A DNA stretch of 64,000 bases from Zasmidium citrigriseum (GCA_002786025.1 NHNW01000088.1:51441-115440); one strand, 5' to 3'. Shown: positions 33,132-44,465, counted from the first letter of the stretch. A program made the numbers and translations. The notes: a model not told the origin generated them from the letters alone.

Positions 33132-33904
33132 TCAGCTCGTGGTCGAACGGAGCTTCCGCACGATGCTCTTCAGATCAGCCAGCGTGAACCCCTTGAATCC
33201 CTCTCGATCTGCAATCTCGCGGGCGGCATGCACTGCCTTCTGGACCACGCTGTCGACGTCCTCGACTCGATACCTCAGATCGGAGTTTCCCGGACTACCA
33301 GGCGGATATCCTTCTCCGTTCTCAGTCGCGATGTCAGCCTTGGACCCCTCGACTGAAGGTTGATGTGGATGAAAAGCTTGCGACGTGACTCAGAGCTCAA
33401 TGGAGTGCCGTTACGCTGGTTCCGCCGTATGGTACGCATGTCTTGGCACTTGTATGCGTGGATGGTAACGTTCTTGAACAGCATTGCATCGCCCGCCGAT
33501 CTCAGAAAGGTCTCAACCACTGGGTGGAAGTGTATGGTACCAGCGGAATTGTTGCTGTCGCCCCACGGGTTGAATGAGAAGGGGCCTCTGTAGCAGCGTC
33601 TTCGAAAAGATTCCACCTGGGAGCTGATGATGATGTCGAAGTCGTTCTCGGCGAAGAGAATAGGCAGGGCTTCTCTGCGGATCTGTCTGCACGCGAGCAT
33701 GATGGATGGGATGCGAAAGTAGGAGATGTCGCGACTCTTTTGGGCCAGGTTGTAGGAATAGATGCGGTTGCGTATCTCGGGCGGTAGGTCGAGAAAGCGG
33801 AACGGCTTGTTGGCGCTGTCGTCGCCAGTATTGTCGAGTTGGTTGACATTGCCCTGGGCGGGCATCTCGGCGAGATTGGTTCGCGAGTTGCGTTTGGCAG
33901 ACAT
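33132..33904 (-). pseudogene. F-box-like LPxEIRNxIY family protein, copy 2, apparent frameshift
   Basis: From the ATG at 33904 the frame encodes FRFLDLPPEIRNRIYSYNLA, then IPSIMLACRQIRREALPILF, and runs to HINLQ near 33350 before diverging and stopping at 33275. A second frame, shifted by one base, is open from about 33353 to the stop at 33132. It contains REIADREGFKGFTLADLKSIVRKL, the counterpart of the end of copy 1. Both halves thus carry family sequence, and no GT-AG intron fits between them. Either a one-base deletion or insertion around 33345-33360 broke the gene, or there is a sequence error. The truncated product would be 209 residues. Confidence 0.65.
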
Positions 33905-34458
33905 CGTGGAATATCGCGGTGTTGTAGAGTTGATGAAGTTTTGAAGCGCAGAGGGAAGTCAAGGAAGAAAGCCGAGCGGGGCAATTCACTCAAGCGGGGC
34001 AGTCACATGCATGGTTTGTTCGATTTGCCGAGCTGCATGAAACCTTTTACAAGGTCTTGATTCGACTGAAACCGTTGTAATATCCTACTTCAACGTGGAA
34101 ATTGTTGACTTGATGGCTTGATGGGGTCTCCCGACTCCTTGATGACAACCGTCACAGAGAACAAAGCGACACGCTCGAGTGATGTGGAGAAATTGAATCG
34201 AACCGCATCTTCAAGTAAAGCCTCTTCAAAGTACACATCATTGCTCCAGCCTGTTCCCATCTCCGTCACAAGGTAAACGTCCATGCCAACGAAACATCGA
34301 ATGCTGGGCATCGCCCACGGGATATCAAGTAGAGAAAGTCCAAAGCACCACCCAAAAAGCCATGCTACCCAGCCTCTTCAACCGCCCAGCGCTTAGAAGT
34401 CCATCATATCCACCTATCCATCCCTTTACGGGCTCATTCTACTCCTTCAACCCCTATA
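33905..34458. other. Intergenic between F-box-like copies 2 and 3
   Basis: About 550 bp. A 73-codon minus frame at 34090-34311 lacks support. Nothing recognised. Confidence 0.35.
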
Positions 34459-35229
34459 TCACTTCTTGATAGCCTTGGAGCGGGCCGAGCGGCTCTTCTT
34501 GACCTTGAGTTCCTTGGCAATGGCATCGATGTCGTCGACATGGAAGCCAGTGAAGCCCTTGCGCAATCCGATCTTCTCAGCCGTGGCCTTGGCGCTCTTC
34601 AACAGGCCGTTGACCTGTTTTGGCCAGTTGCGACCGGTGTTGGTCGGGTGATTGTTTCCAGTCAGAAGTTTGACTTCGACTTTGCCTTTGACCACCTTGA
34701 GCTCCATGCGAGCGAGCAGGAATTGCATGGCGTTGTCGACAGTCCACGGATCAGTCGAACGTACATCGCCGATGTCGTCGCTCTGGTAGACGTGGATCTC
34801 CACATTCCTTAACAAAGCCACCTTGCCGAGGCGCTCTGGATCACTCAAGGCCTCACGTAGCTTGGTTGGAAGGCCAAGTGTTCCTGCGTTCTTGCGGTTC
34901 TTCTCACCCGACAAGTTGGCGTTGGTGCCGATGGCGATGATGAAGTTGATGTCGGTGAAGAAGGTTGAGAGCACTTCGTTCCAGATGTCCCGGGAGGTGA
35001 GGGCCAGGAGTGGCAGTCGGATGGCGGCCAGGCTTTGTCTACCATTTCCGGTGATCGTGTTGAGCACGTGGAGGTAGACTTGGTTACGAAGCTCGCCTGG
35101 AAGTCTCATAATGAGACACTCTTCATCATCTGCTTCAGCGTCCGCTGTGGTGGCGATGGGTGTCGCTGATGCTGGAATAGGGGACGTTGGTGGATTAGGG
35201 GTGGCTATCGACCTCGTCGGTGGTGACAT
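34459..35229 (-). CDS. F-box-like family protein, copy 3 (diverged)
   Basis: From the ATG at 35229 (MSPPTRSIATPNPP) the protein is 256 residues; an in-frame ATG at 35451 would give 330, but the extra part is low in motif content. After a Pro/Thr/Ala-rich start it has EECLIMRLPGELRNQVYLHV and LPLLALTSRDIWNEVLSTFF, the family's N-terminal block in diverged form. The end has IGLRKGFTGFHVDDIDAIAK, matching the GFxGFTLxDL block of copies 1 and 2, followed by a basic tail (KKSRSARSKAIKK) that may be a nuclear signal. Function unknown. Confidence 0.68.
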   Translation of the reverse strand: MSPPTRSIATPNPPTSPIPASATPIATTADAEADDEECLIMRLPGELRNQVYLHVLNTITGNGRQSLAAIRLPLLALTSRDIWNEVLSTFFTDINFIIAIGTNANLSGEKNRKNAGTLGLPTKLREALSDPERLGKVALLRNVEIHVYQSDDIGDVRSTDPWTVDNAMQFLLARMELKVVKGKVEVKLLTGNNHPTNTGRNWPKQVNGLLKSAKATAEKIGLRKGFTGFHVDDIDAIAKELKVKKSRSARSKAIKK

Positions 35230-35502
35230 TGTGTCGCCTGTTGCAGTGGCCTGCTCAACGTGGATGAGCAAGTCCTTTGAGGTTGTGCTGCAAGGCGGTG
35301 GTTGAAGTTGCAAGCCGCTGGAAGAGGAGAAATTCGAAAGTGCGTGTGGAAGAGCAAGCTCGCCGTGGCAGGCCAGCACGGCCCAAGAAGGAAGGAGCGG
35401 CGGCGGCGATGCCGGCACCCCTCTCACACTTTCTGCCACAAGTCTCCGCATACAGGAACGAACAGATCATCAGGTTACAGCGCTTGCATAGCGCTATCAT
35501 AT

Positions 35503-36651
35503 CTACTTCTGCTCCAACAACCACTTGACACCGGCCATAGAGTCGGCAACGAACTTCTCGCTCCCTTTCATCTGCGGGAACAGCTGCCAGAACCCATGCG
35601 GCAGGCCAGGATAAACGTCCACCTTCGTCTTCACACCACAGTCCTCCCTCAACACCCTCTCATAAATCAACGCCTCGTCCCTCAAAGGATCGGATCCACA
35701 AATCTGGAAGTACTGCGGCGGCAGATCGCTATGTCCACTGGGCCAGAGCAACACGCTCATCTTGGGATCCGCTCGAACCTTTGGCTCTGGGATGTAGTTG
35801 TCCATGAAGAGATCGCAAGCCTTGCGACTGAGGATTGGCGCGAACTCAAGCTGATCCCAGGATTTCCGGTCTTCGAGATACTTCTCCGGGAACGCGATGG
35901 GGTTGCATGTTGCTGGAATCATGAGATGGCAACCGGTGATTTCTGGGGTCATCTTCTCGTCTCGCCAGAGGTGAGAGACGAAGGCTGTGAGGTTTCCGCC
36001 GGCAGACGTGCCGCCAATAAGGAACCCCTTGGATGGATCAGCACCAAGAGCAGTGGCATTCTCCGCAGCCTGTGGAGTCCATCAGCAATTACTTTCGTCA
36101 AGAGCACCTTTCAACGCCACCTACCCATTTCGTAGCATCGTAACAATCATCATGAGCCGTAGGAAACCTATACTCCGGAGCCAGACGGTAGTCAACATTA
36201 ACCACAGTCATGCCATACTGGCTGACTACGCTGCGAATGAGCGGCTCTTCCTCTTCGAGACCACCAATACACCAGCCTCCACCATGGTACATCACGTAAA
36301 GCGGACTACCTCCAGCTGGCGGTTGCTCGGGGCTGTGGATCCGAACGGTGATCTTATGGCCGTCTCTCATGGGAATTTGGCGATCTTCCTCCTTGATACC
36401 TGCTGGCGGTGGTGGCTTCTCGCCCTGGGGCTTCATGTCTGCCATGAACTTCCTCAGGCTGGGAATGTCCGTAAACATGCCAATATCAGGAGTGCCGCCT
36501 GGGATTGACTTCACGACCTGGACATTGACCCATCAGCATTTTATTCAAGACTCGGAATGCTGCCGTGCAGTTCACTTACCTCCTCAAATTCAGCATCAGG
36601 ATTCGCCAGCGATGGCCATGTAGAGGCATCTTTGATATCTACTGCTGCCAT
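35503..36651 (-). CDS. Alpha/beta hydrolase fold-3 (HSL-type) esterase/lipase
   Basis: Three exons on the minus strand, 36651-36580, 36517-36125 and 36069-35503, with introns of 62 and 55 bp, give 343 residues. The oxyanion motif HGGG lies at about residues 102-105 (YVMYHGGGWCIGG). The nucleophile elbow GGTSAGGN puts the catalytic Ser near residue 177; the Asp is likely in ICGSDPLRDEA and the His in YPGLPHGFW. These are the marks of the hormone-sensitive-lipase branch. The substrate is not predictable; many fungal members hydrolyse small esters or lactones. There is no signal peptide. An FAD monooxygenase follows upstream on the same strand. Confidence 0.87.
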
Positions 36652-37216
36652 GGTGTCCAAAAACCGTTCAAGTCTTGACGATTGGGTTATGATTCAGGAT
36701 GCAGTCCAGCGGGAGGCGCAGTACCTCTATATGTATTCGACCTGTTCATAATCAGCCGCTTACTTTCGCAAACGTGCACCAATGTAGCCGCGGGAACCTA
36801 ACATACGAAGGGTAACGGAAACATCAGCCGTACCTAGCCAAGCGGAGGAAGCTGCCAAGTTAGGTGGTCACTCGAACTTCGCGGCTGATACGTATGGTAA
36901 ACCGCCATCGTTTATGTATGGCGCCGACACAGTCTCCAGCCAGGTATGCTCACGATGATGAAGCGTTGGCGCGAAGTGGGATAGCTTGAGGAGCTCTCAT
37001 CCTCAAGGAGCCGGGCACGATGCGAGATCACGCGAGGCTGACTCTGACTCTCAACTTTCGTCTCGAAGCGAACGGTGACGACCTTACCAACGAAGCAGGA
37101 GCGGCTTCCTCAATCGACAATTTTACAGGGGTATGCCAGAACGAGGATGTTCGAATTGCTGGGATCCAGCCCTACCTTTGACGAAGATTCCCATGGGCTG
37201 GGGCCACGTCTCTTCC
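36652..37216. other. Intergenic between hydrolase and monooxygenase
   Basis: About 565 bp. It should hold the hydrolase promoter and the monooxygenase 3' UTR. No gene recognised. Confidence 0.35.
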
Positions 37217-38572
37217 TCACAGTCTTTTGTGTCCGAACCTCGAAATCGAGCTCTCCTTCCAAGTCTCAACGTTCCGAGACGACTTGGCCTGTTCGAGAGA
37301 CAAGGCAACCTCCTTCGCACCTCGCGGCCGCATTTCTGCCTCGTACTCCGTCACGGCCTCCTCGAGAGTCTTTGTCCCCATCACAGCTGCATGCACCGCA
37401 TCGACCACATCCGAGGCGTCTTTGAGCGCGTTGTTAAGTCCCTGTCCTCGGTGAGGAAGCATTGAATGAGCAGCGTCCCCAGCCATGGTCACTTTCCCAC
37501 CATAATTATTCCACTTCATCGTCGGCGCCCACTGTCTCCCAGGAAAGACAGGAATGACCGCATCGTCACTAACATTCATCGCAGCGGTCCTGAACGGCTC
37601 GCACCATTTCGACATACGCTGCTTATAGAACCTCATTCTCGTCGCCGGATCCTCTAGATCTTTCGCAAATGGAGGTCCCCACCAAGACGTGTAATTCTGG
37701 AAAAGCCAATCCTTGGTATCGTTAGGATCAGGAATATCCAGAGACGCAAGCAAGGCGCCTCCCAAGTTCTCTGCAAAGCTCAACTGGACGATGGGATGGA
37801 AGCTGCGAAGAAAATGGGCTTCCTCGGGGGTGTAGCCACCGTTTGGAAAGTTGATCATGGTTAGCCCGATGTCTTCCTGCTGGGCTGCTTCGTGGCCGAC
37901 CAGAAACTCGCGGACTTTGGATTGGGACCCATCGGCGCCGATGATCATGTTGCCGGTTGCGGAAGTGCCGTCCTCGAAGGTCGCCCTCACGAGGCCGCCT
38001 TCAATAGCGAGCTCTTGGAGTCGTTTGTCGAACTTTTCGACGTCAGCTATGAGGCACGAAGGAACGGGGCCAATTGAGAGTCACCTGGATATTCAAATCC
38101 TCACCCTCAGACAAAAACCTTCGCAGCTTCCTTCTGGACACTCGATTGATGACTCCCGTCGGTACTCGGTGCATGATCTCGCCAGTCTCCGCGTTGAAAT
38201 AGGGGATAGGTTCGACCATCTCATGCGAAGGATCGACTCGTGGCTCTTTCATTCGATCTTGAAGATGCGGCGGCAGCGTCTTGTTCATGTATTCCGTTCC
38301 CCAGTGGAGGAGCATTCCTAAGAGGCCAGTCAGCAAGACGTGCGTCGAAAGACATAAGGGCATCGCACCCCAATCGCGAGGTCTGTGGACAAAGTCATAC
38401 TCGCTATCTCGTTCGAAAATGGTATAATCGATGCCATGCTTCTTCAGGCCAGTCGCTATCAAGAGTCCACAATTGCCTGCACGACATCAGCTTCGCTCAA
38501 TATCTCTCACGAGACATAGTGGCCTTGCTTACCTCCACCAATGATCAAGACCTTGAAGCCGTTCTGTGCCAT
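37217..38572 (-). CDS. FAD-dependent monooxygenase (flavoprotein hydroxylase)
   Basis: Three exons on the minus strand, 38572-38533, 38476-38085 and 38032-37217, with introns of 55 and 52 bp, give 415 residues. The first splice rebuilds the dinucleotide-binding motif VLIIGGGNCGLLIATGL with YTIFERD after it. The second flavin motif is IIGADGSQSKVREFL, and the GD motif is VTMAGDAAHSMLPHRGQG. This is the aromatic-ring-hydroxylase/salicylate-hydroxylase-like class that uses NAD(P)H and O2. The substrate is unknown. Adjacent esterase and transporter genes suggest a small catabolic or secondary-metabolism group, but that is inference. Confidence 0.88.
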
Positions 38573-39095
38573 TTTTGAATTCCTAATGATGCAGCAAAAC
38601 GAGATGCAGGCAGAATCGACTATAAAGCAAAGTTTCTGACAGTCGCTCGCAGCTTGGGCCTCACATGGCCTTGAATCCTGGAACCCGTACAATACCTTCG
38701 GAAGCTGACAAAGAGGCTCGCCGTGACGTTCATGGAGCCCTAGCTGCTAGATCCTTCCCCTTTGACTTCTTTAGGTAGATGAGGGTCAGACGGTCGAATA
38801 CGCCTTTCGATGTCCTTGTCGAATCAAAACACGAGCGTCTTCCAAGTAACTTAGGGCACCAGCACGAGCACAGCAAGCGACCCGACGGTGACGCATTGTC
38901 GTCCGCCTGACGCAACTGATCTCCAGCACAAAATATAGAAAGACAGTGAACACAAGGTAAGCATAGCATCTGTTCATTACAAGTATCGAAACAGAACGTA
39001 CAGGTATCTCGGCGCCAATGGGAATCATAAAGCCAATCAACGCAGCACGCACTACTAACAAACATGGACCATTCTCGACAAGGGCGTGGACGCTC
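38573..39095. other. Intergenic between monooxygenase and HMG-box gene
   Basis: About 520 bp. No gene recognised; it should contain the monooxygenase promoter and the HMG-box gene 3' UTR. Confidence 0.35.
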
Positions 39096-40545
39096 TCAAG
39101 CTGCGGCTCCCTCAGACTTGCGCTTCTTCTTCTTCTCCTTCTTCTTGTCGGTGGAAGGAGTGGCTTCTGGCTGAGGAGTTTCGACAGGTTGCGAGGACCC
39201 GGCGGTGGCCTGTTTGGCAGCCTGTTCGGCTTTCGTTGGACGACCGCGCTTCTTCTTGCCGCCTTCCTCGCCGGCAGACGCTGGCTCCTTACGCTTCTTC
39301 GCTGGTACGGAGCTTGGAACGGGCTCAACGGGGTCCGCACCGGCCTTGATCTTCTTGGGGCCACTCTTCGGCGTCTTCTTCACAGCCTCAGGGCTCTTGA
39401 CTGGAGGAGGGGCAGGAACTTCTTCCTCCTCTTCTTCCTCGCTTGACGATTCCTCTTCGCTCGAATCATCGTCGTCGTCATCGTCATCTTCCTCCGGATC
39501 AGCGGCAGCAACCACAGTCTGCGGTGCAGGAGCGGCGACTTCGTCATCGTCCTCAGCGGCAGCATCCTCGTCTTCGACTTGGCCACCGGCAGCTTTGTAG
39601 ACCTTCACCGCGTCGTTGTATGCCTTCATCTCGCTCTGGTATGCCTGACGGTATGGCGCCTGCTGCTGAGGTGTCATGACGTTCCACCTTTCCGTGGCCA
39701 TCTTCGAGATGTCGCCAGCCTTGCCGCCCTCTGCATTCGGACCTCTTGCGTTCAGCTCTGCCGCGATCTTGGGACGTTGCTCTTGCAAGTAGCGGAAGTA
39801 GGCCGTCAACGGACGCTTGGGCGCGTTAGGGTCGCGAGGCTTGTATTGACGCTTCTTCTTGGTGCCGTCCGGGTTGAGCTGTGGGTTGACTGCCGGGGTG
39901 CCATTCTGAAGTATGGCCTGCTGGGCGATTTGGGCGACGTTGTTGAGGTTCATCAGCGGTTGCATGAGGTAGCCCACGTCGAGGCTTGCATTTTCTTCGA
40001 GGACGGCATTGGTGTGGGCGACATAAGCCTTCACAGCCGTGTCGATGGCACCACTAAGGCCAACGAACGCGTTGGTGAGCTGTTGTTAGGTCAGTCAGAC
40101 ATTTCTACGTTGTGGTTGTCACGCGCTCGAGGTTCGACGTCTTCAACGCGACATCTCTGCAGGGTGTCGCGCGCGACCGGGCGCATGAGCAGAGCTGCCT
40201 GGAGTCGAGACGATTCCTGGCGATGGCGACTGCTGATTTTCCATCTTGTAGGGAATTTCTGGCATGGCCGGCATCTTCGCGTCGCGTCGGCGCGTGGTGC
40301 GGATGAAGCTTGGGTGGAGAGCTGTACGAAAGATGAATACTGACCGCGTTCCTCGTCGCAATGAACTTTTGCTTGTCCACGATGACCGAGATCTTCTCCA
40401 TAGGGTACGGCGGCGGCGCCATCGTCGCCGGCGGCGGAGGCGGGTAGTTGCCTGGCGTCTGCATGTCTTGATGAGGGACCTCGACGGTGGCGAAGAGGCG
40501 GGTGAATTGATTGATGTAGTTGATGGGGGAATTGAAGGAGCTCAT
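39096..40545 (-). CDS. HMG-box chromatin protein
   Basis: Two exons on the minus strand, 40545-40345 and 40079-39096, with a 265 bp intron that is long for this window, give 394 residues. A single HMG box (about residues 135-215) is introduced by KRQYKPRDPNAPKRPLTAY and includes ERWNVMTPQQQAPYRQAY. Before it lies a helical region with VGLSGAIDTAVKAYVAHT and leucine/asparagine-rich turns. After it come long acidic runs (Asp8, Glu7) and a Lys-rich C-terminus with a KKKRGRPTK AT-hook-like motif. The architecture suits an abundant chromatin or remodeller-associated protein; a role in INO80 (Nht1/Nhp10-like) is possible but not shown by the sequence. Confidence 0.85.
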
Positions 40546-41025
40546 TTGGAGGCGCGCAAGGACTGAAGCAATATTTGGCGTGGGTGGTTGGTGGATCGAG
40601 CTTACTAGGTAAGCTCAGCGGGAGGGCCCGGGCGCTTTTCAATAATCACAACAACGTCGCTTGAAAATCCGAACCTCAAGTCACCATCCGAGAAATTCAC
40701 ATCCTCATCGCCTGCTGGATCGCACGCTGCGATGAAATGCGGAACTTTCTGTCAGGAGTAAGCTGCTGTACCTTTTCCTCGAGGCTGTGCCCACGTCTCC
40801 GAGAGAAATCAATATTGATTGAGTTTGATTGACCGACCGATTAGGCCGCTCCTGAAATGGCCACCCATGGCGTGACTCTACCGCAGAGATAAGAATGTGC
40901 TTCCAAGACCGAATAGTCACATGCTTTTAGAGTCGATAGCTGTCGCTCCCAGAGCCGATCAGGACGCTTCGTTCCCTTCTCACTGGTCTTCCGTAAAGAC
41001 AAGCCAATCTGATCATCTCAGTGTC
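40546..41025. other. Intergenic between HMG-box and MFS genes
   Basis: About 480 bp with no recognised gene; the HMG-box promoter and the MFS 3' UTR are expected here. Confidence 0.35.
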
Positions 41026-42974
41026 TCATCTTAATTTGAAGATACGGAGAATATCGTTCCGTCCAAAGAAGTACCGAATCTTCTTCCCAAACACATCTAC
41101 ACAAACTCGTCAGCTCCATTAGCCCTCATCCAGAATCCTAGAGAACTCACACATCGGAATCGTCAATGCACAAATGCCAACTTCCACGCTCGCCACAATC
41201 GTGAACAGCTCTTTGACACTCGACCCCATGAGCCAGTTGTAGCCACTATAGCAGATCCCAAACGCAAAGACGTTCTTGAACAGCAGTAGGCAAGTGAAGG
41301 CTTCGACGGTAGTATCGCGGAGAGCATCAACGATGTATAGAGCTGCTCCGACGGTGCCAAAGACCATTCCGCCGCAGAGCCAGCCGAAGAAGACGTCCAG
41401 GAGGATGTAGCCGTAGGATTTGTCGGAGGCTGTGATGCCGAAGCCGTAGAGACCGCCGGCGCCAAATATTAGGAGTGGAAGGACGAGGAGCATGCGGAAT
41501 ACTGGTTCGTCTGTACTTTCGTCAGCAGCGAAAATATCAAGGCACAGGGTGGAGGAGGACTTACATGTCCCTCCATTGAGCTTCGTCAACCATTTGGCGC
41601 TCTAGTCGCTCAAAAGGCCGCTGAAGACCATTCCCAGCAACGCTCCAGCGAAGCCTCCAACGTACAGATAACCGGTGTCGGCTTCGTTGAAGTTCCATTG
41701 AATCGCAACAAAGGCAAGCATAACACCGACAAGGACAGTCCAACCGATGACGATTCCTTGGATCAAACAGCTCCAGAGCACTGCCGGATGTAAGAAGAGT
41801 GGAAATGGACGCAGGAAGACTTTCCAGAAGGGTTCATCAGTTTTACGGCCATCGAATATCCGTAGTGACTGTCGTGAGAGGAGCTTTGGTTTGGATAGGC
41901 TGCTTTGCTGACTTGCAACTATGCGTTCTTCGAATCGTATCTCCGGTTTGATATCAGCGTCAGGGGAGTCAATGGTGTTCTTGGATGCACTGTCGATTGA
42001 AGTTGACCCGGGAGTGCGAATGTATGTGGTCTCAGGGCAGAACAAGGCCACTAGAGGAAACAAGGCCGCCGTGAATATAGCCACGAGCCAAAATGACCAT
42101 TGCCAGCCGATCGATAGCGACATCCTTGGGTGACAAACATTAGATGATCTGATCATGTCCAACGTGAACAATACGTACCGGCCGACTATGACTGGAGCAA
42201 AGAACGAGGATCCAAATAGACTCATGTTGGTGAGAGCCATTCGCTTGCCGCTCTCATGCACGAAGTAGAGATCTCCAGCCGTGGCATTGATCAGAGCTTC
42301 GAAGGGTGCCAGCCCCAGGCCCTGTGTAGCTGTCAGCGATTTGCAGTCAACCAGGCATTCCGCTTTGCTCACCTGAAAGAAACGAGCGGCGACCATCGAC
42401 TCATAGTCATGACCGCTACAACCAGCCCAGACAGAACTCACAATGATTATCAGAGAACCCAAAAGATACAGATGTCGTTTACCCCAGATACGAGCGCTGG
42501 CCACGAAGACTGGCCCGCCAACACCTATGCCTAGCAGATGCCAGCCAGTCAGTAAGGCCATGTCGGTGAAGCTTATTCTCTTGAACCAGAGGAAGTAGGT
42601 GATATTATTTGCGGCCATGATGGAAGTGAGTGCAGCGCTCAGGACGGATACCGAGCTGAGTATACCGGTTATCATGTCTCGCTGCCAGAGGGGCCAATTC
42701 TGGAAGCCTCATCAGTCACATTGCACTCGTCTACGACCGCTTTCGCGAGATCACTCACCAGGGGGTCCTGCGGATCATCGCTAGGCTGTGGTACCAGAAT
42801 AATGCCATCTTTGCTGCGTTTGGCGTTGGTGGTACACGTCGTACTGGAAGTTCTTCCGTCGAGGTGTTCTAAAGTTGCGGTGCCTGTGAAGCTGTTTAGC
42901 AATTGTGATGATCTTAGCAGGCGGTGATACTTGCCTGGCACTTGGCCTGGTTGTTCCAGTACTCCTAGACCCAT
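41026..42974 (-). pseudogene. MFS transporter interrupted by one in-frame TAG
   Basis: Seven exons on the minus strand: 42974-42935, 42883-42759, 42699-42373, 42321-42179, 42124-41565, 41510-41151 and 41096-41026. Introns are 51-59 bp. The assembled protein has the major-facilitator layout of the fungal HOL1-type group. It starts MGLGVLEQPGQVPG joined to TATLEHLDG, and DDPQDPL joins to NWPLWQRDMI before the first membrane helix. A long central loop (residues about 230-290) follows, and the last exon gives VFGKKIRYFFGRNDIL. In exon 5 the reading SGLLSD is followed by TAG (41604-41602) and then AKWLTKLNGGT, so the frame is otherwise intact. Relatives usually have Trp there. The first intron is GC-AG. 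The gene is probably a recent pseudogene. Confidence 0.8.
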
Positions 42975-43869
42975 GTTGAATTCGTAGATGCTTCTCCTAT
43001 TGATGCTGGTCAAGTGTCCTCCTACTTAATGCATCTGTCTCCACGATTCTTTTGCCAGCTGGGCAAAAGTTTATCCAAAGGCTTTGGAAGGTACCGAACA
43101 TACGAGGTGATACGAGGCCGAGACGAGTAGAGCTCCAAGGGCTAGTATGGACAGTCTCTTTGATCTACCTACAGTGAGCATGCAGAGTTTGGACCGTGTC
43201 CAAACTACCGTGGTCGAGTTGCGTTGTTCAAAGGGAGATCTTTGTCTTCCCAAAGCAATTTGAGCCATGGGACTGACACGAGCATTGGAATAGTACTCTT
43301 ACGAGGCCTGTTGGAGTTCGCCTCTGCCTCAGCTCGTCTTGGGGTATCGACCAGTCATGGCGAGAGAGGAGGCCTTTGTCACCTCGCCTGGGCTCAAGCA
43401 TCGAGTGACCCTTCTTATCGGCGGCATGAAGAAGGCGGCGGCATGAAGAAGGCGGCGGCGGCAAGTACTGTCTGCGCCCGGCTTGCATCGGTGCATGTGC
43501 GATCAGCAATGTGTAACAGTGTTGCCGAGGTGAGGTTGAGGTCAAAGGTGAGGTTGAAAGCTGGAAGGAACCGGTCCGGCTACTCGGATTTAGACGATGC
43601 AGATCTCTGCTCAATGCGGATCAACAAGCCGGTCAGCGCCCGAGTCCGAGACCGAGATTGATACGAACGCGCCCTCAACTCTCTCCTACACAAACCCTGC
43701 CAATGGAAGCAACAACCATTCGGGAACAATCAGGCATCCCAACCCGTAAGATCTTTGCAATATTATTAATAAACTTTGCATTAACTCGAAATGGCATTCT
43801 CATCAAATATAAATATGCCTCCAACCGACCCCACCCCCGCCTTTTGCTCCACCAGCTGCACTGCAGCTC
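42975..43869. other. Intergenic, left flank of the copia insertion
   Basis: About 0.9 kb containing the MFS promoter and what was the far upstream region of urease before the insertion. A short duplication of GGCGGCATGAAGAAGGC lies at about 43421-43455. The plus frame 43224-43661 has no domain and overlaps a minus frame, so I do not call it. The last five bases, 43865-43869 (AGCTC), are the copia target-site duplication. Confidence 0.45.
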
Positions 43870-44082
43870 TGTCAGCCCCACACGGGCCACCTAGGTGGGC
43901 CCATTACGGCATGTTTCACTTTCGGAGGATTCGGCACTAGATATGGCATATTCGGTGTTTTCACGGGTTTTTCGGCGTTTTTAGGTAGATGGGTGACCTC
44001 TGTATATAGTTACCGGCTAATACTACCTAAATACGATTATGGTTATTGTCTCATGCATATTAGTGTTAGTGCTCTTCTTATA
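43870..44082 (+). repeat. 5' LTR of the copia element
   Basis: 213 bp, beginning TGTCAGCCCC and ending TTATA where the 3' copy has TCACA. It carries a TATA-like TGTATATAG at about 44001-44009. It differs from the 3' LTR at 12 positions. In ten of these, all from 43939 onward, this copy has the RIP-type T or A. Confidence 0.95.
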
Positions 44083-44465
44083 GTCATAAGCCCGGTCCGC
44101 TATTAATTGGATTACCCTTTGTCTGTTATTCGAATCGCTACTTCCCTAGCGCCTACTCTCACGATACTATAGCGGCCTCTTTTCCTACTACCGACCCCTT
44201 TACTACCGTTTAGGCTAGACAGGCGTTCGAGATCGTCTGTTCGGATCCCCGCCAATTTGACGATTTTGCCTCGCAAGCCATTACTAGGGCACGACGTACC
44301 GGTATCTAGAGATACATAAGGCCTGTCGAGACAATTTAGGTTCCTATCGATGCTTAACACCCTATAGGCATACGTTAGGTTTACCCCGACCCCGAACCTT
44401 AGGAACCTGTGTTCCTCGACTTCCCGGAAGTCGACGTACCTGTCGACGGCGAGGAGGTTAACTAG
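44083..44465. other. Copia 5' untranslated leader
   Basis: The stretch between the 5' LTR and the first ATG of the gag-pol frame at 44466. A primer-binding site should lie directly after 44082, but I could not match it to a tRNA with confidence because of the RIP changes. No separate gene is seen. Confidence 0.5.

Noticed and set aside
39018..39600. Leu/Ser-rich plus-strand frames
   Set aside because: They mirror the Lys/Glu/Asp-rich tail of the HMG-box gene on the opposite strand.
43224..43661. 145-codon plus-strand frame before the copia element
   Set aside because: No domain, overlaps a minus-strand frame of similar size, and contains a local repeat; no splice or start context.
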